From: an uncultured archaeon
Lineage (GTDB): Archaea > Halobacteriota > Methanosarcinia > Methanosarcinales > Methanoperedenaceae
Direction: 5' to 3'
NCBI GenBank assembly: GCA_902386205.1
Contig: CABMIH010000058.1
Span: forward strand, 41,095 to 105,094
Length of the DNA: 64,000 nt
Below are positions 6,914-16,081 of the stretch, piece by piece. The notes beneath the pieces were generated by a model, which saw only the letters and a list, made by a program, of their open reading frames with translations, was not told where the DNA came from and searched no databases. Both the position numbers and the translations under genes were made by a program. Every line of letters begins with the position of its first letter. The first letter of the stretch is position 1.

Positions 6914-7846
6914 TCAGGCCTCCTGTGCGACAGGGGTTGCAAGCAGCTTCTTTATATCCTCATCTATCGGCCTTATATCCTGCTTGATTGTCTCCACGAG
7001 TATGAACCTGTCCAGTTTCGCACCCGATACCACAAAGTACCTGCCAACGAGCCTGTTCTTTATCAGGTCAAGCACAACTGCCTGGTCAAGGGCTTCTGTC
7101 GCCATCTCCTTGGCTTTCTCAAGCGTGATGCCGATGAGTGCTTCCGTGCCCTCCCTGTTCAGCAAAATGTCCTGGACTTTTTCCCCGTCGTCCAGCACGG
7201 CCTTTATACGCAGGTCGTAGGTCCCTTCCACCTTTCCATGTTCGCCGCATGCGCCTTTTATAAGCGCCCTGTTGCATTCGGGACACCGCTTTATCAATCC
7301 TGAACCGCTCTGGATATCAACTATCGCGCCGCTGAACTCTACAGGCGTTGAGCCTACCTCGATGTCCTCTTTCAGAGGTATTATCTCACTTGTCCTGTTG
7401 AGCTTGATGCTGAACTGCCCCTGCCATTCGGAAGTGGTGACGTTCTTGAATAAGTAGCTTTTACCTTCCTCAACAGACGGAAGTCCGGCTTTTGCCCATT
7501 TCGTGAATTTTATTGTCCCGGATTCATCGCCCAGCAACCCGGCCTGCGCTATGGACTCCTGGTTGCTTTCCCACAACTGGACGATCTTGCCGCGAAGCGT
7601 CACCCATCTCCCATCTTCCTTGATTTCAGATGCCTTTACCTGCGGTGTTTCGCGCTTTTCAAAAAACTCCGTCCTCGGGATATTATGCACCTTTAAAAAA
7701 TAGTTAATTACGTTCCTGCGGGCTTCTTCAGGCGGGACCTTGAATTTATTTATCAACTGGTCCAACCGTGTTTCTATTTCAGTCTGCTGTACTTTAACGC
7801 CCAGTTCGCAAAATCGGGCTTCTATCTTTGTTGCTATTTCTTTCAT
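6914..7846 (-). CDS. Replication protein A, single-strand DNA-binding subunit
   Basis: This 310-residue protein has an N-terminal helical segment, an OB fold at about residues 80-160 (WVTLRGKIVQLWES... GTIKFTKWAKAGLP), and a C-terminal zinc finger with Cys188, Cys191, Cys200 and His203 inside a second OB domain. It coats single-stranded DNA in replication, recombination and repair. The frame is open to an ATG at 7918, but I prefer the ATG at 7846: it is preceded by GAGGAAAG, and the 24 extra residues are low-complexity and lysine-rich. The C-terminal domain is the evident relative, and perhaps the source, of the domain fused to the PIN nuclease at 3089-4096. Confidence 0.88.
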   Translation of the reverse strand: MKEIATKIEARFCELGVKVQQTEIETRLDQLINKFKVPPEEARRNVINYFLKVHNIPRTEFFEKRETPQVKASEIKEDGRWVTLRGKIVQLWESNQESIAQAGLLGDESGTIKFTKWAKAGLPSVEEGKSYLFKNVTTSEWQGQFSIKLNRTSEIIPLKEDIEVGSTPVEFSGAIVDIQSGSGLIKRCPECNRALIKGACGEHGKVEGTYDLRIKAVLDDGEKVQDILLNREGTEALIGITLEKAKEMATEALDQAVVLDLIKNRLVGRYFVVSGAKLDRFILVETIKQDIRPIDEDIKKLLATPVAQEA

Positions 7847-8047
7847 ATCTTTCCTCAAGCCTCCAGTTTGTTTTTTTTTTAATTTGAGAGGCAAGACTAC
7901 ACTTGAATTTACGAGCACATAAAGGTTATGAGAGCGGGGCGAAAGTAATATCCTGAAATTGCCTCCGGGCCAAAGCGATAATAAGATTACATAAGATAAA
8001 CCAGTGTAACATTACGAGAGCGATAGACACTCATAACACATAAATAC

Positions 8048-8070
8048 TATTAATTCACTATATTAATTCA
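8048..8070 (+). promoter_or_regulatory. Direct repeats upstream of the antitoxin gene
   Basis: TATTAATTCA occurs twice (8048-8057 and 8061-8070), 13 bases apart, with the second copy ending on the first base of the antitoxin ATG. Ribbon-helix-helix antitoxins usually bind such paired sites to repress their own operon. The role is inferred from position. Confidence 0.45.
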
Positions 8071-8318
8071 TGAATGAAACAACAACATTGACGCTAAAAT
8101 TCAAGGGGATAGAAGCGACTCTTCTTAAACAGATGGTGGATCTGGGTTTATTCAACACAAAATCCGAGGCGATAAGAGCTGCTTTAATAAAATATGCGAT
8201 AGATCTTAACCTGCTTGACCGGAAAACAGTATGGAAAGAGATACAGGCATATAAAAAGAGAAAAGTCAGTCCTGAACAGCTGGCAATAGATATCCAGGGC
8301 ATAAGAGATGAAGCTTAG
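8070..8318 (+). CDS. Ribbon-helix-helix antitoxin (VapB-like)
   Basis: An 82-residue protein whose first 50 residues fit a ribbon-helix-helix fold: beta strand TLTLKFKGIE, helix ATLLKQMVDLGLF, then TKSEAIRAALIKYAIDL. The C-terminal tail is charged and would wrap the toxin. It overlaps the PIN toxin gene by 11 bp, the standard arrangement of a VapBC-type pair. Two direct repeats just before the start are likely its own operator. Confidence 0.82.
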   Translation: MNETTTLTLKFKGIEATLLKQMVDLGLFNTKSEAIRAALIKYAIDLNLLDRKTVWKEIQAYKKRKVSPEQLAIDIQGIRDEA

Positions 8319-8733
8319 GATTTTTATTGACACGAATGTTTTTATATATTCATTTGAATTCCCTGACTCAAATTCCGGAACCATCATCGAATTGCTTAAC
8401 GATGAAAAAATTGAAGTTGTTATTTCAGAGCGGGTGGTAAAAGAGGTATATCGCTATTTCAAGAAATATTATGATAAAGCCGTTGCGGATAGCTTCAGGA
8501 AATACCTCTACGAAGCCTGCAAGATAATACGTGCCAGTGAAGTAGGGGATGCCTTAAGCAAATACAGCGGGCAGATAAAGGAAAAAGACCTTGAGCAACT
8601 GACGGCTGTGAGGGAATATGGAATTAAGTACCTTATAAGCCTTGACAGGGATTTTGAGGGGCAGGAAGAATACAGGACGCCAAAGGAGTTTATGATTTTT
8701 GCTTGTGGTAATGCTAAAAATTGCGATTTTTAA
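8308..8733 (+). CDS. PIN domain toxin (VapC-like)
   Basis: A 141-residue single PIN domain. The first strand carries FIDTNVFIYSFE with the catalytic aspartate; later acidic positions are EVYRYFK, EKDLEQLTAVREY and the SLDRDFEG loop. VapC toxins cleave tRNA or rRNA. It is encoded just downstream of, and overlapping, the ribbon-helix-helix antitoxin. The pair is self-contained and unrelated in architecture to the PIN-RPA fusion at 3089-4096, which has no antitoxin next to it. Confidence 0.82.
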   Translation: MKLRIFIDTNVFIYSFEFPDSNSGTIIELLNDEKIEVVISERVVKEVYRYFKKYYDKAVADSFRKYLYEACKIIRASEVGDALSKYSGQIKEKDLEQLTAVREYGIKYLISLDRDFEGQEEYRTPKEFMIFACGNAKNCDF

Positions 8734-8794
8734 AAAAGCAGCATAAACATTATCATCCATCAAAACCTCATACCGAAAATGCAGGTGAACCCAT

Positions 8795-9727
8795 ATGCCA
8801 AAAATCACTGTCATCGGCGCAGGAGCGGTTGGCGCAACCGCAGCGCAGAGAATAGCGGAAAAAGAACTCGGCGATGTAATCCTCACAGATATAGTTGAGG
8901 GGCTGCCTCAGGGCAAAGCCCTTGACCTCATGGAAGCGGGACCCCTATTCGGCTACGACTCGAAAATAACAGGCACTAACGATTATAAGGACATTGAAGG
9001 CTCAGATGTTGTCGTCATCACGGCCGGGATAGCAAGAAAACCCGGAATGACCCGTGAGGACTTGTTAAAGATAAATGCAAAAATCATCAAAGAGGTTTCT
9101 CAGAACATAACGAAATATGCGCCTGATTCTATAATCATCACAGTCACAAATCCGCTTGATATAATGACGTATGTCACTATGAAAACCACAAATTTCGAAT
9201 CAAGACGTGTGTTCGGCATGAGCGGGGTACTTGATTCCGGACGGTTTGCCGCGTTCATCGCCATGGAGCTTGGATGCTCTGTGCGTGACATCAGCGCAAT
9301 GGTGCTCGGTGGACATGGCGACACAATGGTTCCCTTGCCGCGCTTTACAACGGTACAGGGTGTTCCTATTACAGAGCTAATGCCACAATCCGCAATCCAG
9401 CGCCTTGTTGAAAGGACTGTCAACGGCGGGGCCGAGATTGTAGATCTCCTGAAAACCGGAAGTGCCTTCTATGCGCCTTCAGCTGCGGTGACGAACATGA
9501 TAGAGGCTGTGGTGAAGGATACAAAGCGTGTGCTCCCCGTGTGCGCCTGGCTTAACGGTGAGTACGGTAAGAAGGACATCTACCTCGGAGTTCCGGTAAA
9601 GCTTGGGAAACGCGGTGTGGAAGAGATAATTGAACTTAAACTGAACACCGATGAGAAAAAAGCGCTTGATAGATCTGCCGGGGCGGTTAGCTCGGGAATT
9701 GATTCACTTAACGCGTTGGGGATATAG
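8795..9727 (+). CDS. mdh: Malate dehydrogenase
   Basis: A 310-residue enzyme of the lactate/malate dehydrogenase family. The N-terminus has the Rossmann loop GAGAVGAT, and an aspartate ends the second strand (LTDIVEG), favouring NAD+. The active-site loop reads IARKPGMTREDL, with the arginines and methionine typical of malate rather than lactate substrates. NPLDIM and the catalytic histidine in GGHGDTMVPL are present. It interconverts malate and oxaloacetate in the partial citric-acid pathway of methanogens and ANME archaea. The gene stands alone, 61 bp after the toxin gene. Confidence 0.93.
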   Translation: MPKITVIGAGAVGATAAQRIAEKELGDVILTDIVEGLPQGKALDLMEAGPLFGYDSKITGTNDYKDIEGSDVVVITAGIARKPGMTREDLLKINAKIIKEVSQNITKYAPDSIIITVTNPLDIMTYVTMKTTNFESRRVFGMSGVLDSGRFAAFIAMELGCSVRDISAMVLGGHGDTMVPLPRFTTVQGVPITELMPQSAIQRLVERTVNGGAEIVDLLKTGSAFYAPSAAVTNMIEAVVKDTKRVLPVCAWLNGEYGKKDIYLGVPVKLGKRGVEEIIELKLNTDEKKALDRSAGAVSSGIDSLNALGI

Positions 9728-9807
9728 TCCGAAAAGAGAAATGATTGAACATAGCGAAAAATAAACCAGATAGAATTTTATAGTATAAATCTATAAAATA
9801 ATTGATT

Positions 9808-10209
9808 ATGACATACATGCCATATAAGTCTGGAAAAGCTCTGCTGTATGCTGTTCTGATATGGCTTTTCGGTTTTATCTGGGGAACTATCGTTTTCATG
9901 ACCCCGGCATTAATGAATATCCAGACAGTTCCCTATATCTCGAAATACCCGGCTGTCAGCTTTCCTCTCATAGCGGCATATTTTATTATCCTGTTCATCC
10001 TTGCCGGAAAATATCTTGGGGATACTGATAAAAAGGCCGCTGAAGGGCTAAAGCTGGGCGTGTCGATTTTTCTTGTGAATATCATCCTTGATGCCCTTGT
10101 CTATTATATTTTATTCCAGGGCTCAGATTATTTTGCTTACTTTTCAATCTGGTTTTTCTACATGATGTCAATTATTTTTCCCTGGTTATTAGGAAGGCGG
10201 CTTGAATGA
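9808..10209 (+). CDS. Small membrane protein, four predicted helices
   Basis: About 133 residues with four hydrophobic segments: LLYAVLIWLFGFIWGTIVFM, FPLIAAYFIILFILAG, IFLVNIILDALVYYILF and FYMMSIIFPWLLG. I do not recognise the family. An AT-rich TATA-like sequence at about 9776-9790 suggests a very short leader, so ATG 9808 (or 9817) is preferred to the TTG at 9802. Its stop overlaps the start of the hydrolase gene in an ATGA, so the two are co-translated. Confidence 0.65.
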   Translation: MTYMPYKSGKALLYAVLIWLFGFIWGTIVFMTPALMNIQTVPYISKYPAVSFPLIAAYFIILFILAGKYLGDTDKKAAEGLKLGVSIFLVNIILDALVYYILFQGSDYFAYFSIWFFYMMSIIFPWLLGRRLE

Positions 10210-11045
10210 ACACCATGATGAATAAGAACCTGTTAATTTCCAGTGGCGATATTAAGGTGGATGGGCTCAGTATCCACTATGTAAGGGCCGGAAAAGGTGA
10301 ACCGGTTTTGCTCCTGCACGACTGGCCGACATCTTCGTATCTCTGGCGCAACATTATAGAACCACTTGCAAGAACAAGACTGGTCATAGCACCCGACCTT
10401 CCTGGCTTTGGCTCATCCGATAAACCGCCCGAAGCTCCTTATTCCCTTGATTACCAGGTTAAAATGCTCGACGACTTTCTTCGCAACATGAATGTCGGGA
10501 GGATTGATCTGGTAGTACATGACCTTGGAGGACCGATTGGGCTGTTATGGGCCTTGAGGAATCCTTCGAAAGTGAACAGGCTGGTCATCCTGAACACATT
10601 CGTCCACCCTCAGCTTTCCTTTCTTGAGAAACTTGTATTTCTTACTGTGAAGATCCCTGTTATAAGGGACTGGGTCGCAAGCCCCGCCGGCATCTCGGTC
10701 ACGATGAAATGGGGCGTTGAAAATAAGAAAAAAATGACCAGTGAAGTGATCTCTGCCTATCAGGCTCCATTCACGACCCCCAGGACAAGACAGGTTCTAA
10801 TCAAAACACTGGCAGCAATCGATGTAAACGAATTGGAGGAAATAATGCAGAAACTCCCGGAAATGGATGTCCCGATCCGTATCATATTTGGTGAGAAAGA
10901 TATGCTTCTCGCAAAAGAGATGCGAAGACTGGCAGGAGAACTTCCGAAGGCTCAAGTAACGTCAATCCCGGACTGCGGGCATTTCCTGCAGGAGGACATC
11001 CCGGGAAGACTGAGTGAACTCATTTCTGAGTTCTTAAATAAGTGA
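10206..11045 (+). CDS. Alpha/beta hydrolase, haloalkane dehalogenase-like
   Basis: A 279-residue alpha/beta-hydrolase. The oxyanion region is LLHDWPTSSYLWRN and the nucleophile elbow is VVHDLGGPIG, with an aspartate rather than serine as nucleophile. The catalytic histidine lies in DCGHFLQED near the C-terminus. An Asp nucleophile in an HDxGG elbow is typical of haloalkane dehalogenases and epoxide hydrolases. The GHFLQED end also fits that group. The substrate cannot be told from sequence. It overlaps the preceding membrane protein by 4 bp. Confidence 0.8.
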   Translation: MNTMMNKNLLISSGDIKVDGLSIHYVRAGKGEPVLLLHDWPTSSYLWRNIIEPLARTRLVIAPDLPGFGSSDKPPEAPYSLDYQVKMLDDFLRNMNVGRIDLVVHDLGGPIGLLWALRNPSKVNRLVILNTFVHPQLSFLEKLVFLTVKIPVIRDWVASPAGISVTMKWGVENKKKMTSEVISAYQAPFTTPRTRQVLIKTLAAIDVNELEEIMQKLPEMDVPIRIIFGEKDMLLAKEMRRLAGELPKAQVTSIPDCGHFLQEDIPGRLSELISEFLNK

Positions 11046-11128
11046 ATATCTGAGGAAAAGGAAGATGAGTTTCTGGCAAGAGATAAAGATGCAAGAATGT
11101 ATTATCATTAAACAGGAGAAGACCAGGA

Positions 11129-11908
11129 ATGGATATAAGATTCTACCATATTGATGCATTCACAAACCACGTCTTCGCCGGGAACCCGGCAGGAGTATGC
11201 TTTCTTGAAAAATGGGTGGACGGCGCCATACTCCAGTCCATAGCAGAAGAGAACAATCTACCTGAAACAGCTTTCCTTGTGCAGGCAGGCGACCACTACG
11301 AGTTGCGGTGGTTCACGCCCAGGGTGGAAATAGATCTCTGCGGGCATGCGACACTTGCAAGCGCTTTTGCAGTGTTCGAGTATGTAAATCCCAGGGCAGG
11401 ACGGGTAGATTTTGAGACAAAAAGCGGAAGACTGTCAGTGGTGCGCAGGGGGGATCTTCTTATCATGGATTTTCCCACCAGGCGGCCTGAACCTTACCCG
11501 CCGCCTGACAATATAGATAAGATATTAGGAATTCCCCCTTCAGAGACACTCCGGTCAAGAGACCTGCTCGTAGTGTATGAGGAAGAAGAGCAGGTCCGCA
11601 GACTCAAGCCCGATATGGCAGGAGTGGCTTCCCTGGATTGCTTTGCCGTTATTGTCACAGCGCCGGGTGAGAACTGCGATTTCGTTTCGCGGTTTTTCGC
11701 CCCGGGTGCAGGCATCCCTGAAGACCCGGTTACAGGTTCTTCCCACTGCACGCTGATACCTTACTGGTCAGAGCGCCTCCGGAAAAAGGAATTGCATGCT
11801 TTCCAGCTCTCAGAGAGAGGAGGGGAATTATTCTGCGAAGACTGGGGTGAACGGGTAGCTATCGGGGGCAGGGCGGTCACGTACCTCTCTGGAACGATGA
11901 AGATATGA
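11129..11908 (+). CDS. PhzF family isomerase-like protein
   Basis: A 259-residue protein of the PhzF/DapF-like fold. The N-terminus reads YHIDAFTNHVFAGNPAGVCF, followed by the glutamate in NNLPETAFLV and the glycine-rich LCGHATLASAFAVFEY; the second half has GIPEDPVTGSSHC. The glutamate is the catalytic base in PhzF. Many family members act on unknown substrates and are not linked to phenazines; no phenazine genes are present here. It is slightly shorter than typical members (about 280-300 residues). An AGGAG ribosome site precedes the ATG. Confidence 0.85.
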   Translation: MDIRFYHIDAFTNHVFAGNPAGVCFLEKWVDGAILQSIAEENNLPETAFLVQAGDHYELRWFTPRVEIDLCGHATLASAFAVFEYVNPRAGRVDFETKSGRLSVVRRGDLLIMDFPTRRPEPYPPPDNIDKILGIPPSETLRSRDLLVVYEEEEQVRRLKPDMAGVASLDCFAVIVTAPGENCDFVSRFFAPGAGIPEDPVTGSSHCTLIPYWSERLRKKELHAFQLSERGGELFCEDWGERVAIGGRAVTYLSGTMKI

Positions 11909-11996
11909 AATGCCGAACAAGTTCAAGCATATTATAAAGGTTTAGCATAATGTTTTAACCATCACATACCAATATTATGCACAACACATACTTTTC

Positions 11997-14810
11997 ATGT
12001 CAACAGATAAAATCATCATTAAAGGCGCGCGTGTCCACAACCTCAAGAATATCGACCTTGAACTTCCAAGGAATAAATTGATAGTAATAACCGGGCTGTC
12101 GGGTTCAGGAAAATCCTCCCTTGCGTTCGATACGCTCTATGCCGAAGGCCAGCGCAGGTACGTCGAGTCATTATCGGCATACGCCCGCCAGTTCCTGGGT
12201 CAGATGGACAAGCCCGATGTTGAGTACATCGAAGGTCTCTCGCCCGCAATATCAATAGAACAGAAATCCACGAGCAAGAATCCGCGCTCGACAGTGGGCA
12301 CTGTTACTGAGATATACGATTACCTGCGCCTTCTATATGCCAGGATAGGAAGACAGCACTGCCCGAACTGCGGGAGTGAAATTGCCCCTCAAACAGTAGA
12401 ACAGATAGTACAGAGGCTTATGACCCTTCCTGAAGCCACGAAACTCCATATACTTGCACCTCTTGCCAGGCAGAGGAAAGGGGAATACAAGCAAATGTTT
12501 GAAGACCTTGCAAGCTCAGGCTTTGCCCGCGTCCGCATAGACGGAAGTATGCACGAACTCTCAGGAGAGATCGTTCTTAACAAGCAGCAAAAACACGATA
12601 TTGATGTTGTTGTTGACCGCCTTGTAATAAAAGCAGGAATAGAGGAAAGGCTTGCGGATTCTGTGGCAACGGCGCTGAAAGAAGGAAAGGGCATCGTGGT
12701 GGTTGAGGTTCTTGAGGGCAAAGAACTCCTCTTTAGCGAGCATGCCGCATGCACGAAATGCGGGATAAGTTTTGAACCGCTTGAACCCAATATGTTCTCT
12801 TTCAACAGCCCCAGGGGCGCATGCCCGGCCTGCCAGGGCCTGGGGAGCACGATGGAATTCGACCCTGATCTTATAGTTCCTGATAAAAGCAAATCCCTGG
12901 CCAAGGGCGCCATTGAACCGTGGGGATATGAACACGGATATTATTACCAGATGCTTACATCTGTGGCAAAACACTATGGTTTTTCACTTGACACACCCTT
13001 TTCTGAATTGAAACCCGAACATGTGGATGTTCTGCTTCATGGGAGCAGCGAAGAAATCCATTTCAGGTATGTGCCCAGAGAACGTGACGGGCTCTGGGAG
13101 CACTGGAGCACTTTCGAAGGGGTGATACCCCACCTGGCAAGGAAGTACAGGGAGTCGCAGTCTGAAGAAGCGCGCGAGAAAATCCAGCAGTATATGAGCA
13201 TCAAACCCTGCACCGTGTGCAATGGAGAGCGCTTAAAACCCTCAAGTCTCGCGGTCACTGTTGCGGATAAATCCATCATCGCCACAACCCGCCTATCCGT
13301 GAAAAAAGCATTGGAGTTCCTTCTTGGTCTTACTTTTACCGAGAAAGAAGCAATAATCTCAAAGCCTATTATGAAAGAGCTGCGGGCGCGCCTGGGTTTC
13401 CTGATGGATGTTGGTCTTGATTACCTGACGCTTGACAGGGCGGCAGGTACGCTTTCTGGAGGTGAAAGCCAGAGGATAAGGCTTGCCACGCAGATAGGCT
13501 CAAGCCTAGTCGGTGTGCTTTACATACTGGATGAGCCAAGCATCGGTCTCCACCAGCGGGATAACGGGAGGCTGATAAACATGCTGACCCAGCTTCGAGA
13601 CCTTGGCAATACGGTGATAGTCGTCGAGCACGATGAAGAGATGATAAGGAGCGCGGATTTTATCGTGGACATGGGGCCCGGCGCCGGAGTTCATGGCGGC
13701 GAGGTCGTTGTTACAGGAAGCCAGGATGATGTCGTCAAATGCGATAAATCGCTCACAGGGGAATATCTGAGCCATAAAAGGATAATCCCTGTCCCGCCGA
13801 AGCGAAGAAAGCCGAAGGGCAAAATAACGATAGTTGGGGCAGGTGAAAATAACCTGAAACAGATAGATGTCGGTATACCCCTCGGGGTGATGACAGCGGT
13901 CACAGGAGTATCGGGATCAGGAAAGAGCACCCTTGTTAACGATATTCTTTATAAGTCGCTTGCGCAGAAGTTCTACCATGCAAAAGAGAAGCCTGGGAAG
14001 CACAGGGGCATGATCGGCACCGAAAACATTGATAAGATAATAATAATAGACCAGTCCCCGATCGGCAGGACGCCGCGATCAAATCCTGCCACTTACACCG
14101 GGGTTTTCACGCCTATCAGGGATATCTTCGCCCGGCTTCCGCAGGCAAAGGCGCGCGGCTACATGCCCGGGCGCTTCAGTTTCAATGTAAAGGGAGGAAG
14201 GTGCGAAGCCTGCAAAGGGGACGGGATAATTACTATTGAGATGCATTTCCTCCCCGATGTTTACGTCCCGTGCGAGGTTTGCCACGGGAAACGCTTTAAC
14301 AGCGAGACCCTCGAGATCACATATAAAGGAAAAAATATCGCGCAGGTTCTTGATATGACAGTGGAAGAAGCGCTCCTCTTCTTTGAGAATATTCCCAGGA
14401 TCAAACGCCAGCTCAAGACGCTATTTGATGTCGGGCTCGGCTATATCAGGCTCGGCCAGCCGGCGACCACGCTTTCAGGAGGAGAGGCACAGCGTATCAA
14501 GCTCTCTACTGAGCTGAGTAAGAGAAGCACGGGAAAAACGCTTTACATACTTGATGAGCCGACCACGGGGTTGCATTTTGCCGATATACAAAAATTGCTT
14601 GATATGCTCTCCCTGCTTGTTGATACAGGCAACAGTGTGGTAGTGATAGAGCACAATCTTGATGTCATAAAAGTCGCAGACCACATAATAGACCTGGGCC
14701 CGGAGGGTGGGGATAACGGGGGAAGGATAATCGCTGAAGGGACTCCGGAAAAGGTGGCGAGGATAGAGGGGTCTTATACGGGATATTATTTGAAGAAGGT
14801 GCTGGGTTAA
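11997..14810 (+). CDS. uvrA: Excinuclease ABC subunit A
   Basis: A 937-residue UvrA, the damage-recognition ATPase of nucleotide excision repair. It has two ABC modules: Walker [10 protein letters not shown] near residue 33 and GVSGSGKST near residue 640, each with an LSGGESQRI or LSGGEAQRI signature and a DEPSIGLH or DEPTTGLH Walker B. Zinc-finger cysteines are CPNCG, CTKCG, CPACQG and CEACKGDG. Bacterial-type Uvr genes are common in methanogens. No uvrB or uvrC gene is adjacent. The leader is short and lacks a clear ribosome site. Confidence 0.96.
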   Translation: MSTDKIIIKGARVHNLKNIDLELPRNKLIVITGLSGSGKSSLAFDTLYAEGQRRYVESLSAYARQFLGQMDKPDVEYIEGLSPAISIEQKSTSKNPRSTVGTVTEIYDYLRLLYARIGRQHCPNCGSEIAPQTVEQIVQRLMTLPEATKLHILAPLARQRKGEYKQMFEDLASSGFARVRIDGSMHELSGEIVLNKQQKHDIDVVVDRLVIKAGIEERLADSVATALKEGKGIVVVEVLEGKELLFSEHAACTKCGISFEPLEPNMFSFNSPRGACPACQGLGSTMEFDPDLIVPDKSKSLAKGAIEPWGYEHGYYYQMLTSVAKHYGFSLDTPFSELKPEHVDVLLHGSSEEIHFRYVPRERDGLWEHWSTFEGVIPHLARKYRESQSEEAREKIQQYMSIKPCTVCNGERLKPSSLAVTVADKSIIATTRLSVKKALEFLLGLTFTEKEAIISKPIMKELRARLGFLMDVGLDYLTLDRAAGTLSGGESQRIRLATQIGSSLVGVLYILDEPSIGLHQRDNGRLINMLTQLRDLGNTVIVVEHDEEMIRSADFIVDMGPGAGVHGGEVVVTGSQDDVVKCDKSLTGEYLSHKRIIPVPPKRRKPKGKITIVGAGENNLKQIDVGIPLGVMTAVTGVSGSGKSTLVNDILYKSLAQKFYHAKEKPGKHRGMIGTENIDKIIIIDQSPIGRTPRSNPATYTGVFTPIRDIFARLPQAKARGYMPGRFSFNVKGGRCEACKGDGIITIEMHFLPDVYVPCEVCHGKRFNSETLEITYKGKNIAQVLDMTVEEALLFFENIPRIKRQLKTLFDVGLGYIRLGQPATTLSGGEAQRIKLSTELSKRSTGKTLYILDEPTTGLHFADIQKLLDMLSLLVDTGNSVVVIEHNLDVIKVADHIIDLGPEGGDNGGRIIAEGTPEKVARIEGSYTGYYLKKVLG

Positions 14811-14882
14811 TCATAAACTCGGCGATTCTCGCTCCAAAACAGTCGGTGTACAGTTGAAATGGATGATCGAGGTTAACGATAA

Positions 14883-14890
14883 TTATTTAA
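14883..14890 (+). promoter_or_regulatory. TATA-like element upstream of candidate RNA 2
   Basis: TTATTTAA lies about 25-30 bp before the palindrome that begins at 14915. It is far from mtrE, which has its own better promoter at 15081-15100, so a separate short transcript is plausible. Confidence 0.3.
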
Positions 14891-14914
14891 GTATGAGCCG
14901 CCAAAAAGAATAAT

Positions 14915-14988
14915 GTTCGTTACATAACGAACAAGATAAGCGGGTTCATTTCTTAACGATACCACCCACTCCCCTTCCCGCTTATCTT
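14915..14988 (+). ncRNA. Candidate structured RNA/element 2 (AGAT...ATCTTA family)
   Basis: A perfect inverted repeat GTTCGTTA/TAACGAAC (14915-14932) directly abuts a second hairpin with a perfect 12-bp stem, AAGATAAGCGGG (14933-14944) with CCCGCTTATCTT (14977-14988). The 32-base loop ends in CCACCCACTCCCCTT. The same CCCACTCCCC run, just before the 3' arm, occurs in the hairpin at 50370. Both have outer AGAT and ATCTTA. It lies between uvrA and the mtr promoter. No known family is recognised. Confidence 0.5.
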
Positions 14989-15050
14989 ACTCTCCTGTTA
15001 TGAAATACAAAATCAAAACTGCCAGAGAATAATTATATTTTTACTTACTT

Positions 15051-15129
15051 AACTATCAGTGGCCGCACCTGATCAAATCGAAAAGGAAAGGTTTATAATA
15101 TATCACATGATAGTTAGTTAAAAACTATC
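15051..15129 (+). promoter_or_regulatory. mtr operon promoter with AACTATC repeats
   Basis: A purine-rich BRE (AAAAGGAAAG, 15081-15090) and TATA box (TTTATAATA, 15092-15100) predict initiation near 15120-15125, about 60 bases before mtrE. AACTATC occurs at 15051-15057 and 15123-15129, and its complement GATAGTT at 15109-15115. The last two make a 7-bp inverted repeat spanning the predicted start site. This looks like an operator, or an early hairpin in the leader. AAGGAGG at 15165-15171 is the mtrE ribosome site. Confidence 0.6.
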
Positions 15130-15178
15130 CAGTTTAGTTTTTAATGGTGATTTCAGTTAGATAAGGAGGAAATAATAG

Positions 15179-16081
15179 ATGGTATTAGACTTAACCATGA
15201 GTATGGCTATTTTGGCACTTATGGGAGCGCTTGCTACTATAGCAGGATGCCTCGAGGATTTAGAATCCGATGTGGGTTCCCAGAGCAATCCCAACTCCCA
15301 GGTACAATTAGCACCTCAAATGAATTTTCTGCACAGAATATATAACAAAGCTATTTCCGGAGAACCAATCAGCAATGGTCTTTCGGCAGTGACAGGCGGC
15401 ATAGTGACAACAGTGCTTCTGAACGCCAAATTCTTTCCATTATTGGCGATAGTAGTAGGAGCTTTTATCGCTGCGATCATATACGGTATTTTCGCAACCA
15501 CCTCATACGCCGGCAGGGTGGCCAGCCAGACCAGATTCAAGCAGCCACTGTACATGGATATTATGAGGTACACAACACCATCGATCATAGCGCATAATTT
15601 TGTTGTATGTTTCTGTCTTGTAGCGATTGCATATATCCAGTATGCTGTGCTTGGATATCCGTTCACGATCCCATTCCTTGCTTTGATATGGGGAATATCG
15701 GTCGGCGCAATAGGTTCCTCCGTGGGTGATGTGCACTATGGCGGAGAGCGGGAATTCCAGAACCGTGAATTCGGGTGCGGCCTTAACACGGCGCTTTCAG
15801 GGCGCATCGTAAGGAGAGCCGAATCGGGCCTGAGGAACAGCATCGACAACGTCTGGTTCTGTGCCAAGTTCGGGGGACCGGCAACAGGTATCGGTCTTGG
15901 CCTGACGGTTTTCTTCTCAAGCTGGCCGACAACAATATGGGGATATACATGGACCGCGATCGGTGTCGGAGTTTTTATTGTTGCGATTATGGCTGTCATG
16001 AACAGGCTGGTTGAAATCCAGGTGAAGAATGCTTACGGTCCGTATAAGGAAGATAAAACAGAAAAGGAGGCCGGAGCATAA
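15179..16081 (+). CDS. mtrE: Methyl-H4MPT:coenzyme M methyltransferase subunit E
   Basis: A 300-residue polytopic membrane protein, first gene of the operon. It belongs to the membrane core (MtrC, D, E) of the Na+-translocating complex that moves a methyl group between tetrahydromethanopterin and coenzyme M. Family landmarks are NFLHRIYNKAISGEPISNGL and GDVHYGGEREFQ in loops, with about six hydrophobic segments. In an anaerobic methanotroph the complex would run in reverse, consuming the sodium gradient. Its stop overlaps the mtrD start by one base (TAATG). Confidence 0.95.
   Translation: MVLDLTMSMAILALMGALATIAGCLEDLESDVGSQSNPNSQVQLAPQMNFLHRIYNKAISGEPISNGLSAVTGGIVTTVLLNAKFFPLLAIVVGAFIAAIIYGIFATTSYAGRVASQTRFKQPLYMDIMRYTTPSIIAHNFVVCFCLVAIAYIQYAVLGYPFTIPFLALIWGISVGAIGSSVGDVHYGGEREFQNREFGCGLNTALSGRIVRRAESGLRNSIDNVWFCAKFGGPATGIGLGLTVFFSSWPTTIWGYTWTAIGVGVFIVAIMAVMNRLVEIQVKNAYGPYKEDKTEKEAGA

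Noticed and set aside
6764..7303. 179-codon plus-strand frame across RPA genes
   Set aside because: Spans the junction of two minus-strand genes; no recognisable product.
14915..14988. Reading the 14915 palindrome and hairpin as a uvrA terminator
   Set aside because: They lie about 100 bases past the stop, have no T-run, and share features with the three other hairpins.
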